The notes below the pieces were generated by a model that saw only the letters and a program-made list of their open reading frames with translations, had not been told where the DNA came from and did not search any database. Below are positions 27,084-35,846 of a DNA stretch of 64,000 nt, one piece after another. A program made the position numbers and the translations under genes. The first letter of the stretch is position 1; each line of letters starts with the position of its first letter. Source of the DNA: Aquimarina sp. U1-2 (GTDB lineage Bacteria; Bacteroidota; Bacteroidia; Flavobacteriales; Flavobacteriaceae); contig NZ_JAGKIK010000002.1 of NCBI RefSeq assembly GCF_017897595.1, positions 418,112 through 482,111 on the forward strand. Reading direction: 5' to 3'.

Positions 27084-27920
27084 TTAGCTATGCATAATTA
27101 AAAGAGGGACTCGTGTACCATAACTAATTTTTGAGGTTTCTGTCCCAATAAAAAAACGTTCCATAAACGTTTCTCTTTTGATAAACATTGCGGTTAGATC
27201 GATATCCATAATCTGAACGAAACTATGAATAGCTAATGCTGTCGGAATGTTGATAATAGAATGAAAACTATGATTAACATCTTTAAAAAATGCTTTCATT
27301 TGCTTTTTATCATCAAAATCGGCAACGGTAATAGTATCATCCTCTTTAATGGTTACTATTCGCAGTGAAGCTTTGTATCTGGATATGGTATCGTATAGGG
27401 GTGCTATACCCTCGCTATGAAAACGATCGGTTTTATCTATTGCATACAGAATTGTTTTAGGCTTTTTAAACTTATACCCTTGAGGGACAGCGATTACCGG
27501 GCAACTTACTTTTTTAATGACATTGAGTGTATTACTTCCAAAAACGACCTCTATCGCTCCTGTAGCACCATTGGTTCCCATCACAATAAGGTGTATGTCT
27601 TTGGATGCAATGGTTTGTTTTATTGCGTCAACAAAATCATCATAATCAATAATGGTATGAAAAGCGTATCTTTCTTTAGCATATGCAGATTTTAGTTCGT
27701 TGGTGACCGTGGTTAATTTTTTCTTAAACACACTTATCACAGATTCGTGTACCGAAGAACTGGTAGGTGCAGTCATAAGATCATCTGTGATGTAATGAGA
27801 TGATTTATGAATATGTAGCATATAAAAAGTGCAGGTTTCGTTTTTAAAAAACTCCATCGCATAGTTCATTGCGTTTTTAGCATTGTCAGAGAAGTCGGTG
27901 GGAAGTAAAACATTCTTCAT
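27084..27920 (-). CDS. Universal stress protein, tandem UspA domains
   Basis: 278-residue sixth paralogue, MKNVLLPTDFSDNAKNAMNYAMEFF. Domain 1 has MGTNGATGAIEVVFGSNT; domain 2 restarts at TILYAIDKTDRF, where the PTD signature has decayed. It stands alone on the minus strand between repeats and the molybdenum-cofactor genes. A TGA-N6-TCA box lies 89 bp upstream of the start. Cytoplasmic; function inferred from family only. Confidence 0.87.
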   Translation of the reverse strand: MKNVLLPTDFSDNAKNAMNYAMEFFKNETCTFYMLHIHKSSHYITDDLMTAPTSSSVHESVISVFKKKLTTVTNELKSAYAKERYAFHTIIDYDDFVDAIKQTIASKDIHLIVMGTNGATGAIEVVFGSNTLNVIKKVSCPVIAVPQGYKFKKPKTILYAIDKTDRFHSEGIAPLYDTISRYKASLRIVTIKEDDTITVADFDDKKQMKAFFKDVNHSFHSIINIPTALAIHSFVQIMDIDLTAMFIKRETFMERFFIGTETSKISYGTRVPLLIMHS

Positions 27921-28008
27921 TATCGTAAACTACCTAAGATCAGTACATCTCAATTTATTAACTACCATTGTAGATTTTAAAAGTAGTGTAGAGATGCAAG
28001 AATTACTA

Positions 28009-28020
28009 TGATATTTATCA
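28009..28020. promoter_or_regulatory. CRP/FNR-type box TGATATTTATCA
   Basis: Arms TGATA/TATCA around TT, in the 131-bp gap between the stress-protein start (27920) and the end of moaA. It is probably upstream of the former. Confidence 0.5.
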
Positions 28021-28051
28021 GTTAATTCGAATATAGGGTAGCCACGTGAAC

Positions 28052-29047
28052 TTATCCTCCTATGGTAATCATGCTTCGGTTATTATGTGCATCGGTTTGT
28101 TTGAATTTATCTATAGTATCCATGCCACTACGAACTTTAAATTTACTTTGTATGGCATGCTCAATAATTGAAGTTATGGAGTGTCCTTGTCGCAACGGAG
28201 TTAAGATATCTGACTCCTTTGACGAGAATAAACAATTTTTAATCTGTCCGTTAGCGGTTAAGCGAATTCTGTTACAACCATCGCAAAATGGATTGGTGAC
28301 AGAACTTATAATGGCAAATGTACCTTGATACCCTTTTATGCGATAAGATTTAGTCGTGTCATTTAAGGCATCTTGTTGTTTAATGCAATTTTTTTGGTCA
28401 AAATGAGTAGTTACTCTTTGAAGTATGTCTTGCAGAGAAACCATTTGATCCATTTTCCAGCGATTTCCATCAAAAGGCATAAATTCTATAAACCGAACTT
28501 GTATTGGATGTTCTTTGGTGAGCTTAATGAAGTCAATAATTTCATCATCATTAAAACCCTTCATCAATACACAGTTAATTTTAACGGTAAAACCTTCTCG
28601 AATAAGTAGCAAAATATTTTGGTATACTTTTTCAAAATAAGATCTTCTGGTGATTTTTCTATTTTTTTCTGCCTTTAGGGAATCCAGACTTACATTAAGT
28701 GATTTGATCTTACATTTTTTAAACAGATCAATAAAGCGGTCTACCATAATTCCGTTGGTCGTTAAGGTAAGTTGCACAGGTAGTAAAGCTAATTGCTCTA
28801 AGATCTGTGAAACATCTTTTCGAACCAGCGGTTCTCCTCCTGTTAGCCGAATTTTGGTAACCCCTAGATCAACAAACTTTTTGGCAATCGTATAAATCTC
28901 TTCATACGTCATAATGTGTTCTTTTGGAGACAATTGAATGCCTTCTGCAGGCATACAATAGGTGCAACGCAGATTACACCTTTCTGTAAGTGAAATGCGT
29001 AAATAGTTGTGTTTTCTACCAAAAGTATCTGTAAGTATGTCTTTCAT
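28052..29047 (-). CDS. moaA: GTP 3',8-cyclase MoaA
   Basis: Radical SAM enzyme for the first step of molybdopterin synthesis, converting GTP to 3',8-cyclo-H2GTP. The 331 residues have the N-terminal cluster CNLRCTYC (Cys24, Cys28, Cys31). LTGGEPLVRKD binds SAM. The second cluster CDGCNRIRLTANGQIKNC is C-terminal. The conserved GG terminus (MITIGG) is intact. It is the last gene of the minus-strand cofactor cluster, 17 bp after moaCB. Confidence 0.96.
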   Translation of the reverse strand: MKDILTDTFGRKHNYLRISLTERCNLRCTYCMPAEGIQLSPKEHIMTYEEIYTIAKKFVDLGVTKIRLTGGEPLVRKDVSQILEQLALLPVQLTLTTNGIMVDRFIDLFKKCKIKSLNVSLDSLKAEKNRKITRRSYFEKVYQNILLLIREGFTVKINCVLMKGFNDDEIIDFIKLTKEHPIQVRFIEFMPFDGNRWKMDQMVSLQDILQRVTTHFDQKNCIKQQDALNDTTKSYRIKGYQGTFAIISSVTNPFCDGCNRIRLTANGQIKNCLFSSKESDILTPLRQGHSITSIIEHAIQSKFKVRSGMDTIDKFKQTDAHNNRSMITIGG

Positions 29048-29064
29048 TATTAAAATACTATAAT

Positions 29065-29976
29065 TTAATCATGCCGCGCCCCTTTCAAAATTCTAAAAAC
29101 ATGTAAAATTTCGGGAAAAATAGCCTCCATCGATTCTTTTGCACCATTTGTAGAACCGGGAAGCGCCAATACCAATGTATTTTCTATGGTTCCTACCACA
29201 CTTCTTGATAGCATAGCGTAGGGCATGCGATCCTGACCATATTTACGAATAGCTTCTTCTACACCGGGTATGGTTCGATCTAACAAAGGTTGAAGCGCCT
29301 CGGGAGTTACATCGCGTTTGGATAACCCCGTTCCTCCTGTATAAATGATAATATCTGCTCCTTGACTTTGGTAATGTTTAGCTTTTTGCTGAATAGTTGC
29401 TACTTCGTCTGGTATAATAGCATAGTTCAAAATTTCTACATTACATTTTTTTAATTTAGATATGATAGCCTTGCCTGCTTTATCTTCTTTTTTTCCTGCC
29501 GAAATCGTATCAGAACATACCACTACAGCTGCCTGTATATCTGAACGAAAAGTATCTGTATAGTCTGATTTACCTCCCTTTTTATCGATCAATTTAATAT
29601 GATGAATCTCTATCCCTTTATCAATAGGTTTGAGCATGTCGTACATGTTTAAGGCTACGATACTCGCTCCGTGCATCGCCTCTACTTCGACACCGGTCTT
29701 ATAAATAGTTTTTATGGTAACCGATACCTGGATTTCAAGATCACTAATTTTATATGCTATGTTTGTATATTCTATAGGTAAAGGGTGGCAATCTGGAAGT
29801 AGATCCGGAGTTTTTTTCACACCTAGCAGTCCTGCAGCTTTACTCATAGCCAATACATCGCCTTTGGGCACCGTCCCTTTTTTTATGGCTTCGATTGTAG
29901 CTGGCGTACTCACCTTAACCACGGCTTGGGCTGTGGCAATTCGTAGTGTTGAGGTTTTATTTGTAATATCTACCAT
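29065..29976 (-). CDS. moaCB: Bifunctional molybdenum cofactor protein MoaC-MoaB
   Basis: Fusion of cyclic pyranopterin monophosphate synthase (MoaC, about 1-150; MVDITNKTSTLRIATAQ at the start, LPDCHPLPIEY, and GVEVEAMHGASIVALNMYD) with a MoaB/Mog-type molybdopterin adenylyltransferase (about 165-300; IIYTGGTGLSKRDVTPEAL, LPGSTNGAKE). It would cover the second step and adenylylation of molybdopterin. The ATG at 29976 matches MoaC; an upstream TTG at 29988 is less likely. Domain fusions of this kind are known in Bacteroidota. Confidence 0.93.
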   Translation of the reverse strand: MVDITNKTSTLRIATAQAVVKVSTPATIEAIKKGTVPKGDVLAMSKAAGLLGVKKTPDLLPDCHPLPIEYTNIAYKISDLEIQVSVTIKTIYKTGVEVEAMHGASIVALNMYDMLKPIDKGIEIHHIKLIDKKGGKSDYTDTFRSDIQAAVVVCSDTISAGKKEDKAGKAIISKLKKCNVEILNYAIIPDEVATIQQKAKHYQSQGADIIIYTGGTGLSKRDVTPEALQPLLDRTIPGVEEAIRKYGQDRMPYAMLSRSVVGTIENTLVLALPGSTNGAKESMEAIFPEILHVFRILKGARHD

Positions 29977-30072
29977 GATCGCGAGCAACTTTTAAATTGT
30001 CATCCCCTCATTTGTGAGGGATCTAGTTCGTTTTGTTTTTTGAATTTTGGTCTGCATTTTAGTAATGCGTAG

Positions 30073-30516
30073 TTAAGTGTTTTGTTTCCATTGATGGGTT
30101 TGATCTTCGAAAATTTCTTTACCAAAAACAGGAACATCAGCTTTTATTGCCTCTACTACATATTCTAAAGCTTCGAAAACTACTTTTCTTCTGGGAGAAG
30201 AAACAAAAACGAAAAGACAGATTTCTCCAGCGTTTACTTTTCCTAAACTATGGTAAATATGCATACAGGTAAGGTCAAACTTTTCAAAAGTGGTCTCTCG
30301 TATTTCGTGAAATTTTTGATTGGCCATATCTTCGTAAGCCGTATATTCGATAGCTGTGATTGTTTTATCATCAATACTATCGGCCCGTACTTGCCCTAAA
30401 AAGATATTATGAGCACCGATACTTGTTTTTGTTTGATGTTTTGCGATAGATGTGCCTATAAATTCTGAAGAAATTGCTCCTTCTCTAAAAACATTTTTGG
30501 GTTTCTTTTTTTCCAT
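30073..30516 (-). CDS. moaE: Molybdopterin synthase catalytic subunit MoaE
   Basis: Large subunit of molybdopterin synthase, using the MoaD thiocarboxylate to insert dithiolene sulfurs. Of about 147 residues, the core has GAHNIFLGQVRAD, IEYTAYEDMANQKF, IYHSLGKVNAGEICLFVFVSSPRR and the C-terminal PVFGKEIFEDQTHQWKQ with the active Lys. The ATG at 30516 is used, as the TTG at 30522 adds only two residues. The downstream gap to moaCB (about 96 bp) has a small hairpin CCCTCA-tttg-TGAGGG (30006-30021). Confidence 0.93.
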   Translation of the reverse strand: MEKKKPKNVFREGAISSEFIGTSIAKHQTKTSIGAHNIFLGQVRADSIDDKTITAIEYTAYEDMANQKFHEIRETTFEKFDLTCMHIYHSLGKVNAGEICLFVFVSSPRRKVVFEALEYVVEAIKADVPVFGKEIFEDQTHQWKQNT

Positions 30517-30524
30517 AGTCAATA

Positions 30525-31619
30525 TTAAACTTTGCTTAGCGGTTTATGATTATGAAGCGCAAGGGCTCCTCCTTTTAGGTGTGCGACATTTGTAAATCCA
30601 TTATCCAAAAGCAGTGCTGCCGCCTTTTTACTGCGAATGCCTGATTGGCAAAAGACCACAATTTCTTTGTCTTTATCCAAAGTGGTTAACTTTTTAGATA
30701 GTACCCTTAACGGAATAGAAATAGCATTCAAATGTTTCAATCGAGGCTGTTCGCTCGTTTCTCGAACATCAATGAGGGTACTATTTTTAGTTGAGGTAAT
30801 ATCTTCGGGTGTAACTTCTTTTATTGTTTTAATTCCGCAGAAAAAATCATAATCCATTGTTTTAAATTGATCTGCTAAATTGATGACTTTCTCTACTTCA
30901 GATTCGATACGCTGTATAGAAAATGTTGAAAACCGGGTAGTAAGACTATCATATACCAGTAGTTTTCCGTTCAATATCTCGCCTATTCCTAGTATAATTT
31001 TTAAAACTTCGTTGGCTTGTAGACTACCTATGATTCCGGGCAAGACTCCCAGAACTCCTATTTCGGCGCAAGAAGGAACACTTCCTGTCCTGGGCGGGTC
31101 GGGAAATAAACAGCGGTATGTAGGGCCGTTTTTGTAGTTAAATACCGAAACCTGTCCTTCAAATTTAAAAATTGCTCCGTATACCAGCGGCTTGTTGGCG
31201 ATAACACAAGCGTCACTTATCAAATATCGTGTTGAAAAATTATCGGTACCATCTACAATAATATCATATTCAGAAAAATAAGACAAGGCATTCGTTGTAC
31301 TTAGTTTTTCTGGATACGCAATCGTATGTATTTCAGGATTTAAATCTTCTAGGCGATGTTGTGCGGCAATGGCTTTATGTTCACCTACTGCGGTTTGTCC
31401 GTATAAAATCTGGCGGTGTAGGTTAGAGGTTTCTACGCGATCAAAATCTATGATACCTATTGTGCCAACACCGGCTGCCGCAAGATATTGTAATATAGGG
31501 CAGCCTAACCCACCAGCACCAATAACCAACACTTTTGAAGCCGTGAGTTTTTCTTGTCCTTCCGTCCCAATTTCAGGAAGAATAATTTGTCTATGGTATC
31601 TGGTGTTTGATATACTCAT
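30525..31619 (-). CDS. moeB: MoeB/ThiF-type adenylyltransferase with rhodanese domain
   Basis: Activates the MoaD C terminus by adenylylation. MSISNTRYHRQIILPEIG and VLVIGAGGLGCPILQYLAAAG (ATP loop), then DGTDNFSTRYLISDAC, mark the ThiF fold (about 1-250). A C-terminal rhodanese domain (about 265-360) has the active Cys in VVFCQSGIRSKKA, so sulfur donation may be built in, as in MOCS3-type proteins. The zinc Cys pairs of MoeB are not obvious. The ATG at 31619 is preferred over TTG at 31634, which would overlap moaD. Confidence 0.9.
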   Translation of the reverse strand: MSISNTRYHRQIILPEIGTEGQEKLTASKVLVIGAGGLGCPILQYLAAAGVGTIGIIDFDRVETSNLHRQILYGQTAVGEHKAIAAQHRLEDLNPEIHTIAYPEKLSTTNALSYFSEYDIIVDGTDNFSTRYLISDACVIANKPLVYGAIFKFEGQVSVFNYKNGPTYRCLFPDPPRTGSVPSCAEIGVLGVLPGIIGSLQANEVLKIILGIGEILNGKLLVYDSLTTRFSTFSIQRIESEVEKVINLADQFKTMDYDFFCGIKTIKEVTPEDITSTKNSTLIDVRETSEQPRLKHLNAISIPLRVLSKKLTTLDKDKEIVVFCQSGIRSKKAAALLLDNGFTNVAHLKGGALALHNHKPLSKV

Positions 31620-31630
31620 TGTCTTTTTTT

Positions 31631-31867
31631 TCAACCGCCTGCAAAAGGAGGTAACAAAGCAACTTCGGCTTCAGCATGGATATGATCTTCATTAGAAACC
31701 AGTCTTTGATCTACGGCAATTTTAAAGTCTAGATTATTTAATTCGGGATACTTATCTTTAAGTTTTACAATTAATTTGGCAACAGAACTACTTTCTATTT
31801 CCAGCTGTTCCTCGCTAACCGAAGTAGTTTCTGCTAACATGCCAAAGTATTTAATGGTCAATCGCAT
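31631..31867 (-). CDS. moaD: Molybdopterin synthase sulfur carrier MoaD
   Basis: Ubiquitin-like carrier of 78 residues. The C terminus ALLPPFAGG ends in the Gly-Gly that is adenylylated and thiocarboxylated. MRLTIKYFGMLAE and a KLKDKYPEL helix fit the fold. It overlaps the mobA end by 17 bp and precedes moeB by 11 bp, so translation is probably coupled. Confidence 0.93.
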   Translation of the reverse strand: MRLTIKYFGMLAETTSVSEEQLEIESSSVAKLIVKLKDKYPELNNLDFKIAVDQRLVSNEDHIHAEAEVALLPPFAGG

Positions 31868-32435
31868 GTATTATCGTTTTTAAATCAGTCACTGTATTAA
31901 TATTATGAACCAAAAACCAATCCTTTTTGGGAAGCACGATAGTCTTGGTATTCATTTCAGAAATTAAAGTACGCAAGCGTTTTTCTCCTCTTGAAAGTAC
32001 ATCTAGACAATAGGCTGCACATCGTTTCTTATATAAAGCGATTAAAGGCATCGTTTTTCTATTAGCTTCAAATTGAACCACATCATAATCATCATTTTTG
32101 TAGGATGTTAACTTTTCTAACAACGAAGTAGTAATCATGGGTACATCGCAGCTTAAGATGATGTTATTTACGGTTTTAGAGTGCATTAATCCAGCGTGTA
32201 TTCCTGCTATTGGCCCAGCATTGGGAATATGATCTTCAACCCTTTTGATTGCAAAGGTATCATATGCAGAAGTATTACTTACGATAATGATCTCGTGGGT
32301 AAGGGGCATTAGTGCATCAATTATATGTTGAATAAACGGCTTGTTGTTAACAATCATCAATCCTTTGTCCTGACCCATCCTTTGGCTTTTGCCCCCTGCG
32401 AGTATAATACCGGTTATTTTTTTAAGTTGATTCAT
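31851..32435 (-). CDS. mobA: Molybdenum cofactor guanylyltransferase MobA
   Basis: Adds GMP to Mo-molybdopterin for bis-MGD cofactor. The 194 residues show the nucleotide-binding start GIILAGGKSQRMGQDKGLM, the metal-binding ILSCDVPMI, and FEANRKTMPLIALYKK. The presence of MobA implies at least one DMSO-reductase-family enzyme elsewhere in the genome. The start codon is the ATG at the end of family B copy 4, so mobA has a repeat-derived leader although it lies within a cofactor operon. Confidence 0.9.
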   Translation of the reverse strand: MNQLKKITGIILAGGKSQRMGQDKGLMIVNNKPFIQHIIDALMPLTHEIIIVSNTSAYDTFAIKRVEDHIPNAGPIAGIHAGLMHSKTVNNIILSCDVPMITTSLLEKLTSYKNDDYDVVQFEANRKTMPLIALYKKRCAAYCLDVLSRGEKRLRTLISEMNTKTIVLPKKDWFLVHNINTVTDLKTIIHAIDH

Positions 32436-32539
32436 ACGTTCACATGTTTTTAATTGTTTGAAAACAAACTAATTAAAAAATGGAGAACGTATGTAGCCGC
32501 TACGCTCTCACATTAAAAATTTTAAACATTTCCTTTCAT
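32432..32539 (-). repeat. Family B leader repeat, copy 4
   Basis: Minus-strand copy between modE and mobA. The hairpin at 32484-32510 keeps the GAGAGCGTA/TACGTTCTC stem. It lacks the segment equivalent to the first 35 bp of copies 1 and 2. One edge forms the modE stop (32536-32538); the other edge forms the mobA ATG (AACGTATGAA). Confidence 0.82.
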
Positions 32540-32871
32540 AAAGAAACCTTGTGTAATTCATGATCCAAAAATTCCCAACATTTTTGATTGATTTCATCAA
32601 AGGTCTGTATAACTTCTTCACCATAAGCCGTAAGGGATGCTCCACCACCACCTTTGCCGCCAATTGCCGTAGTAACCAACGGTCGATTGCCAATGGTATT
32701 CATGCTATTTAATAAGTTCCAGGCTTTTTTATAAGACATACCCAAACACTTTGCCGCTTGACTTAATGAACCTGTTTTGGCGATAGCTTTAAGAAGGCGT
32801 ACTCGTCCTTCACCCAAAAAAACACCATGGTCTGACTCTATCCAAATTCGACTTTTGATTTTATATTTCAT
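32536..32871 (-). CDS. ModE-type molybdate-related winged-helix regulator (HTH only)
   Basis: About 111 residues. GRVRLLKAIAKTGSLSQAAKCLGMSYKKAWNLLNSMN is the N-terminal ModE/LysR-like helix-turn-helix, followed by GGKGGGGASLTAYGEEVIQTFDEI, also typical of the ModE DNA-binding domain. The molybdate-binding TOBE domains of full ModE are absent. It may still regulate the cofactor genes around it, with a separate sensor. The ATG at 32871 is chosen over TTG at 32880. The last residues come from the family B edge. Confidence 0.85.
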   Translation of the reverse strand: MKYKIKSRIWIESDHGVFLGEGRVRLLKAIAKTGSLSQAAKCLGMSYKKAWNLLNSMNTIGNRPLVTTAIGGKGGGGASLTAYGEEVIQTFDEINQKCWEFLDHELHKVSL

Positions 32872-32968
32872 TATAACCAAACGTTATGTTTTTAAAGATA
32901 CAGCGAAATTTTGAATATAGCACTTATTTTGTATAATTTTTAGTAAGTTATATGAGCTTGCTTAGTAA

Positions 32969-32991
32969 AATCTAATGCATCATCTGGTTTA
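32969..32991. repeat. Family A terminal fragment at the moeA stop
   Basis: AATCTAATGCATCATCTGG closely matches the right end of family A copy 1 (2106-2130). It encodes the last codons of moeA and the stop, so the present C terminus (NQMMH) may derive from a repeat end. Confidence 0.45.
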
Positions 32992-34159
32992 TAGGAATGA
33001 TTTGTACGGTATCACCAGGATTGATTTCTGAAATTTCTTCAGGGATATATAGTAAAACATTGGCTATGGCAAAAGAACGTAGCATTGAAGAAGCTTGACC
33101 ATCGAGAATCGTCGCTTTTCCATCCTTCAAAGTAGCTTTTAAAAACTCTGCTCGCACGCCCTTTTTTGAATACGTGCTGTTTGAGATTGAAGAATTGCGT
33201 TTTAAATGGTAGTCTGCTACACCTGAAATTTTTTGTAAAGCCGGAAGAACATAAATATAAAAACAACTTAATGAAGAGGCTGGATTACCTGGTAAAGCAA
33301 AGATCGTAGTGTGTTCTTTTTTTGCAAAATAAAGCGGCTTGCCAGGCTTTTGCTTTACTTTATAAAAAATTTCTTTGACCTGAAGCTCGCGCAGTACCTT
33401 ACCAACAAAGTCATAATCACCCACCGAAATCCCTCCTGAAATAAGAATAACATCATGTTGTTGCAATACTTTTTTGAGCAGGGTTAGCGTAGCGTCATAA
33501 TCATCTTCTACTTTATAGCGTGTCGTATTTTTAAAACCGAAGGTTTGTAAGGCAGTAGAAAGCATAATAGAGTTACTTTCATAAATTTGCCCGTGTTTAA
33601 GTTCTTGTCCCGGTTTAATAAGTTCATTTCCGGTAGCAATAATTGCGATAGATGGCTTTTTGTACACTTCTACATGGGTTACTCCCAACGTGGCGAGATA
33701 TCCAATAGACGCTGCATTTATAAAAGTACCTTTTGGAAGTGCAAGATCACCTTGTTTAATTTGTTCAGCTAATGGTCGAATATTAGCATCCTTTTTTGCA
33801 GGTTCATCCAAAAATAGCTGTTTGGCGACTACTTTGGTTTTTTCTTGCATGATTACTGATTTGGCAGTAGATGGTACGGGTGCTCCTGTGAAAATTCGAA
33901 TCGCTTCATCTTTTTGTAATACGGGATCGCTGTTATCACCAGCTTGTACTTCGCCAACCAAGTTAAATTTGTTTTCTTCAATAGAACCCAAGGCATAACC
34001 ATCCATGGCCGATTGCCGAAATGGTGGCATATGAATAGGGGAGATTACATCATTAGCCAAGGTAGCACCCAAAGCCTCTGATAAAGAGACCGTAAGTATG
34101 TTCTTAGTTTTTTCAGTATATTGATCAACGAGCGCTAACGCTTTTTCGACAGGTATCAT
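32972..34159 (-). CDS. moeA: Molybdopterin molybdenumtransferase MoeA
   Basis: Inserts molybdate into adenylated molybdopterin. The 395 residues have the four MoeA domains: PPFRQSAMDGYAL near 45-57, the GEVQAGD domain II, then the MoCF core with IATGNEL, YESNSIML, ISGGISVGDYDFV and ALPGNPASSL. Domain IV ends in VQIIPIN. It is the first gene of the cofactor cluster, with modE 100 bp downstream. CTGTATCTTTA, a plausible variant of the flavobacterial -7 element, occurs upstream of both moeA and modE. Confidence 0.95.
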   Translation of the reverse strand: MIPVEKALALVDQYTEKTKNILTVSLSEALGATLANDVISPIHMPPFRQSAMDGYALGSIEENKFNLVGEVQAGDNSDPVLQKDEAIRIFTGAPVPSTAKSVIMQEKTKVVAKQLFLDEPAKKDANIRPLAEQIKQGDLALPKGTFINAASIGYLATLGVTHVEVYKKPSIAIIATGNELIKPGQELKHGQIYESNSIMLSTALQTFGFKNTTRYKVEDDYDATLTLLKKVLQQHDVILISGGISVGDYDFVGKVLRELQVKEIFYKVKQKPGKPLYFAKKEHTTIFALPGNPASSLSCFYIYVLPALQKISGVADYHLKRNSSISNSTYSKKGVRAEFLKATLKDGKATILDGQASSMLRSFAIANVLLYIPEEISEINPGDTVQIIPINQMMH

Positions 34160-34252
34160 AGATGGCTTTACAGATAAATTATAAAGATACAGTATTGAGG
34201 CGAAATCTTACGGCAAAATTGATGGAGTTTCTAATTATAGTAGCGATAAAAT

Positions 34253-34450
34253 TGAACTGATATAAACTTTTTTGATGTAAGCAGGACCGACCCCATAGGA
34301 AGATGCCAAATGGTGCGATTGCGAAAGGTTTTGTGCTTGGATGAAGTAATTTTTTACTTGCATAGCCGCGTTACGGAAGTCAAAAATTATAAAGTATACG
34401 TGTAAAACTGCATTTTTTTTATCAAATTGAAAAAAGTTTCAATCAGTTCA
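34253..34450. mobile_element. Family M MITE, diverged copy
   Basis: 198 bp, inverted relative to 26349-26543, with about 75-80% similarity by eye. Its terminal repeats have several mismatches (TGAACTGATATAAAC against GTTTCAATCAGTTCA) and no clear target duplication. It lies in the 34160-34594 gap, which has no gene. Confidence 0.75.
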
Positions 34451-34594
34451 TTGTAAGGGAGGTATGATATCTCGAGTATCGCTATAAGTTTACTTATATT
34501 TGAAGTAGTAACGATAGTATAAAGGTATACTTCTACAAACTTTTGGATAGGTGTACTATAATCTTTTGCGATAATGCATTCAAATATCTTTAAA

Positions 34595-35260
34595 ATGAAA
34601 CAAATACAAATAGCTCTGTTTTGTGTGACAGTAATATTCTATGGTTGTGCCAGCTATGGCCCTAAAAACAAAGAGCTTTCATCGGTTTTATTAACCACTC
34701 AGCAGCGATTAGAAGCGTTACAGAAAAAACTCATAGAAACAAATGATTCAAAGCTACTTAACGTTTATAATGAATTGAATGAAAAGAGTTTGGAGTTGTT
34801 CCCAGTTTTGGAAAAATGTAATGATAAATACGCACTTACTCCAGAATATATTTCCACATTAAAAGAAACGGAAAAAACATTAAGTTATCTTCTTAAAAAT
34901 TATGAGACGATAGCCAATAAAGAATATTTGATCCATGCCATATACCAGGATTACGATGCCAAACTAAGCACAATTCGTAATACTGCACAAAATAATGCTA
35001 CTACAAAAATTAAGGTAATCGTAAACTCTAACGAAGAAGAAGGATTTTTTGTTTTTGGAAAATTATCCTACGAGCGAGAACAAGATATTAAAAGATTTCG
35101 CTTTAACCGGCCCACTCAAGATGCGATCCATGATTTTGTGCCTGGATATTATTTATTTTGGTTAGAAAAAGACGATAGGATAGGAGAGCCAGAGCTACAT
35201 CTTATCATGAGTACTAGTGGAGAAGAAGAAAAAACACTAGTACTACAAACCCCAAAGTGA
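34595..35260 (+). CDS. Predicted lipoprotein, helical
   Basis: About 221 residues. MKQIQIALFCVTVIFYGCAS is a lipoprotein signal with lipobox FYGC. The mature part is helical and Leu/Lys/Glu-rich (about 25-130), then turns to a short beta segment TTKIKVIVNSNEEEGFFVFGKLSYERE. An ATG at 34574 would add a non-hydrophobic heptapeptide, so 34595 is chosen. The next gene begins 7 bp later, and the two were probably acquired as a pair. I do not recognise the family. Confidence 0.6.
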   Translation: MKQIQIALFCVTVIFYGCASYGPKNKELSSVLLTTQQRLEALQKKLIETNDSKLLNVYNELNEKSLELFPVLEKCNDKYALTPEYISTLKETEKTLSYLLKNYETIANKEYLIHAIYQDYDAKLSTIRNTAQNNATTKIKVIVNSNEEEGFFVFGKLSYEREQDIKRFRFNRPTQDAIHDFVPGYYLFWLEKDDRIGEPELHLIMSTSGEEEKTLVLQTPK

Positions 35261-35267
35261 AAGCATT

Positions 35268-35846
35268 ATGTTTGTATCAAAGTTAAAAGAAGTTTGGAAA
35301 GAGGTTACTTTGTTAAGCACATGGATCGCTGCTTTAGCAGGTGCTTTTATCATTCCATTACCATCTTGGTATGCAACCGATGATCATAGTTCTTTTTTAG
35401 TAAAGTTTGGAATATTTGTTGCTACAGCACTGGCAGGTTTTCTAATTTTATATTCTTTAAAAAACAAAAAGACTCGGGTCTGGATGGGATTGTCAGTTAG
35501 TTTTATTCTAATTTTGATAGGAGTTTATACGGCTTATTATTTTACTAGAGAAGCCAAAACCTTGCCCTATCAAGAAAAAGATATCGTAATCGGAAATGAA
35601 TTTATAGCCAACAATCCCTTTAAAGCTTTCGAAGCTTCTCACGGCTTCCTACCGGCAAGAAATGAGAAAATGATGATCTTATTGGGAGATCCAGAGAAAG
35701 CTTGGACAAAAGCAAGTATTACTGCCAACAGAGTACAACTTATTGTCCTGTTATTTTTATGCTATTTATTTTCTGCAGGGTTTATTATTTCTTTTTGTAA
35801 TCTTATTCTTTTATATAGAGAAAAGTATACCCAAAAAGTAGCATGA
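35268..35846 (+). CDS. Four-helix membrane protein, unknown
   Basis: 192 residues with hydrophobic helices near 17-32, 45-62, 72-90 and 162-182. An exposed loop of about 70 residues between helices 3 and 4 contains DIVIGNEFIANNPFKAFEASHGFLPARNEKMMILLGDPEKAW, a stretch that suggests a soluble ligand or signal domain. Coupled to the lipoprotein gene 7 bp upstream. No known family is assigned. A degenerate half of a family A repeat may lie at about 35863-35970 after the stop. Confidence 0.6.
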   Translation: MFVSKLKEVWKEVTLLSTWIAALAGAFIIPLPSWYATDDHSSFLVKFGIFVATALAGFLILYSLKNKKTRVWMGLSVSFILILIGVYTAYYFTREAKTLPYQEKDIVIGNEFIANNPFKAFEASHGFLPARNEKMMILLGDPEKAWTKASITANRVQLIVLLFLCYLFSAGFIISFCNLILLYREKYTQKVA

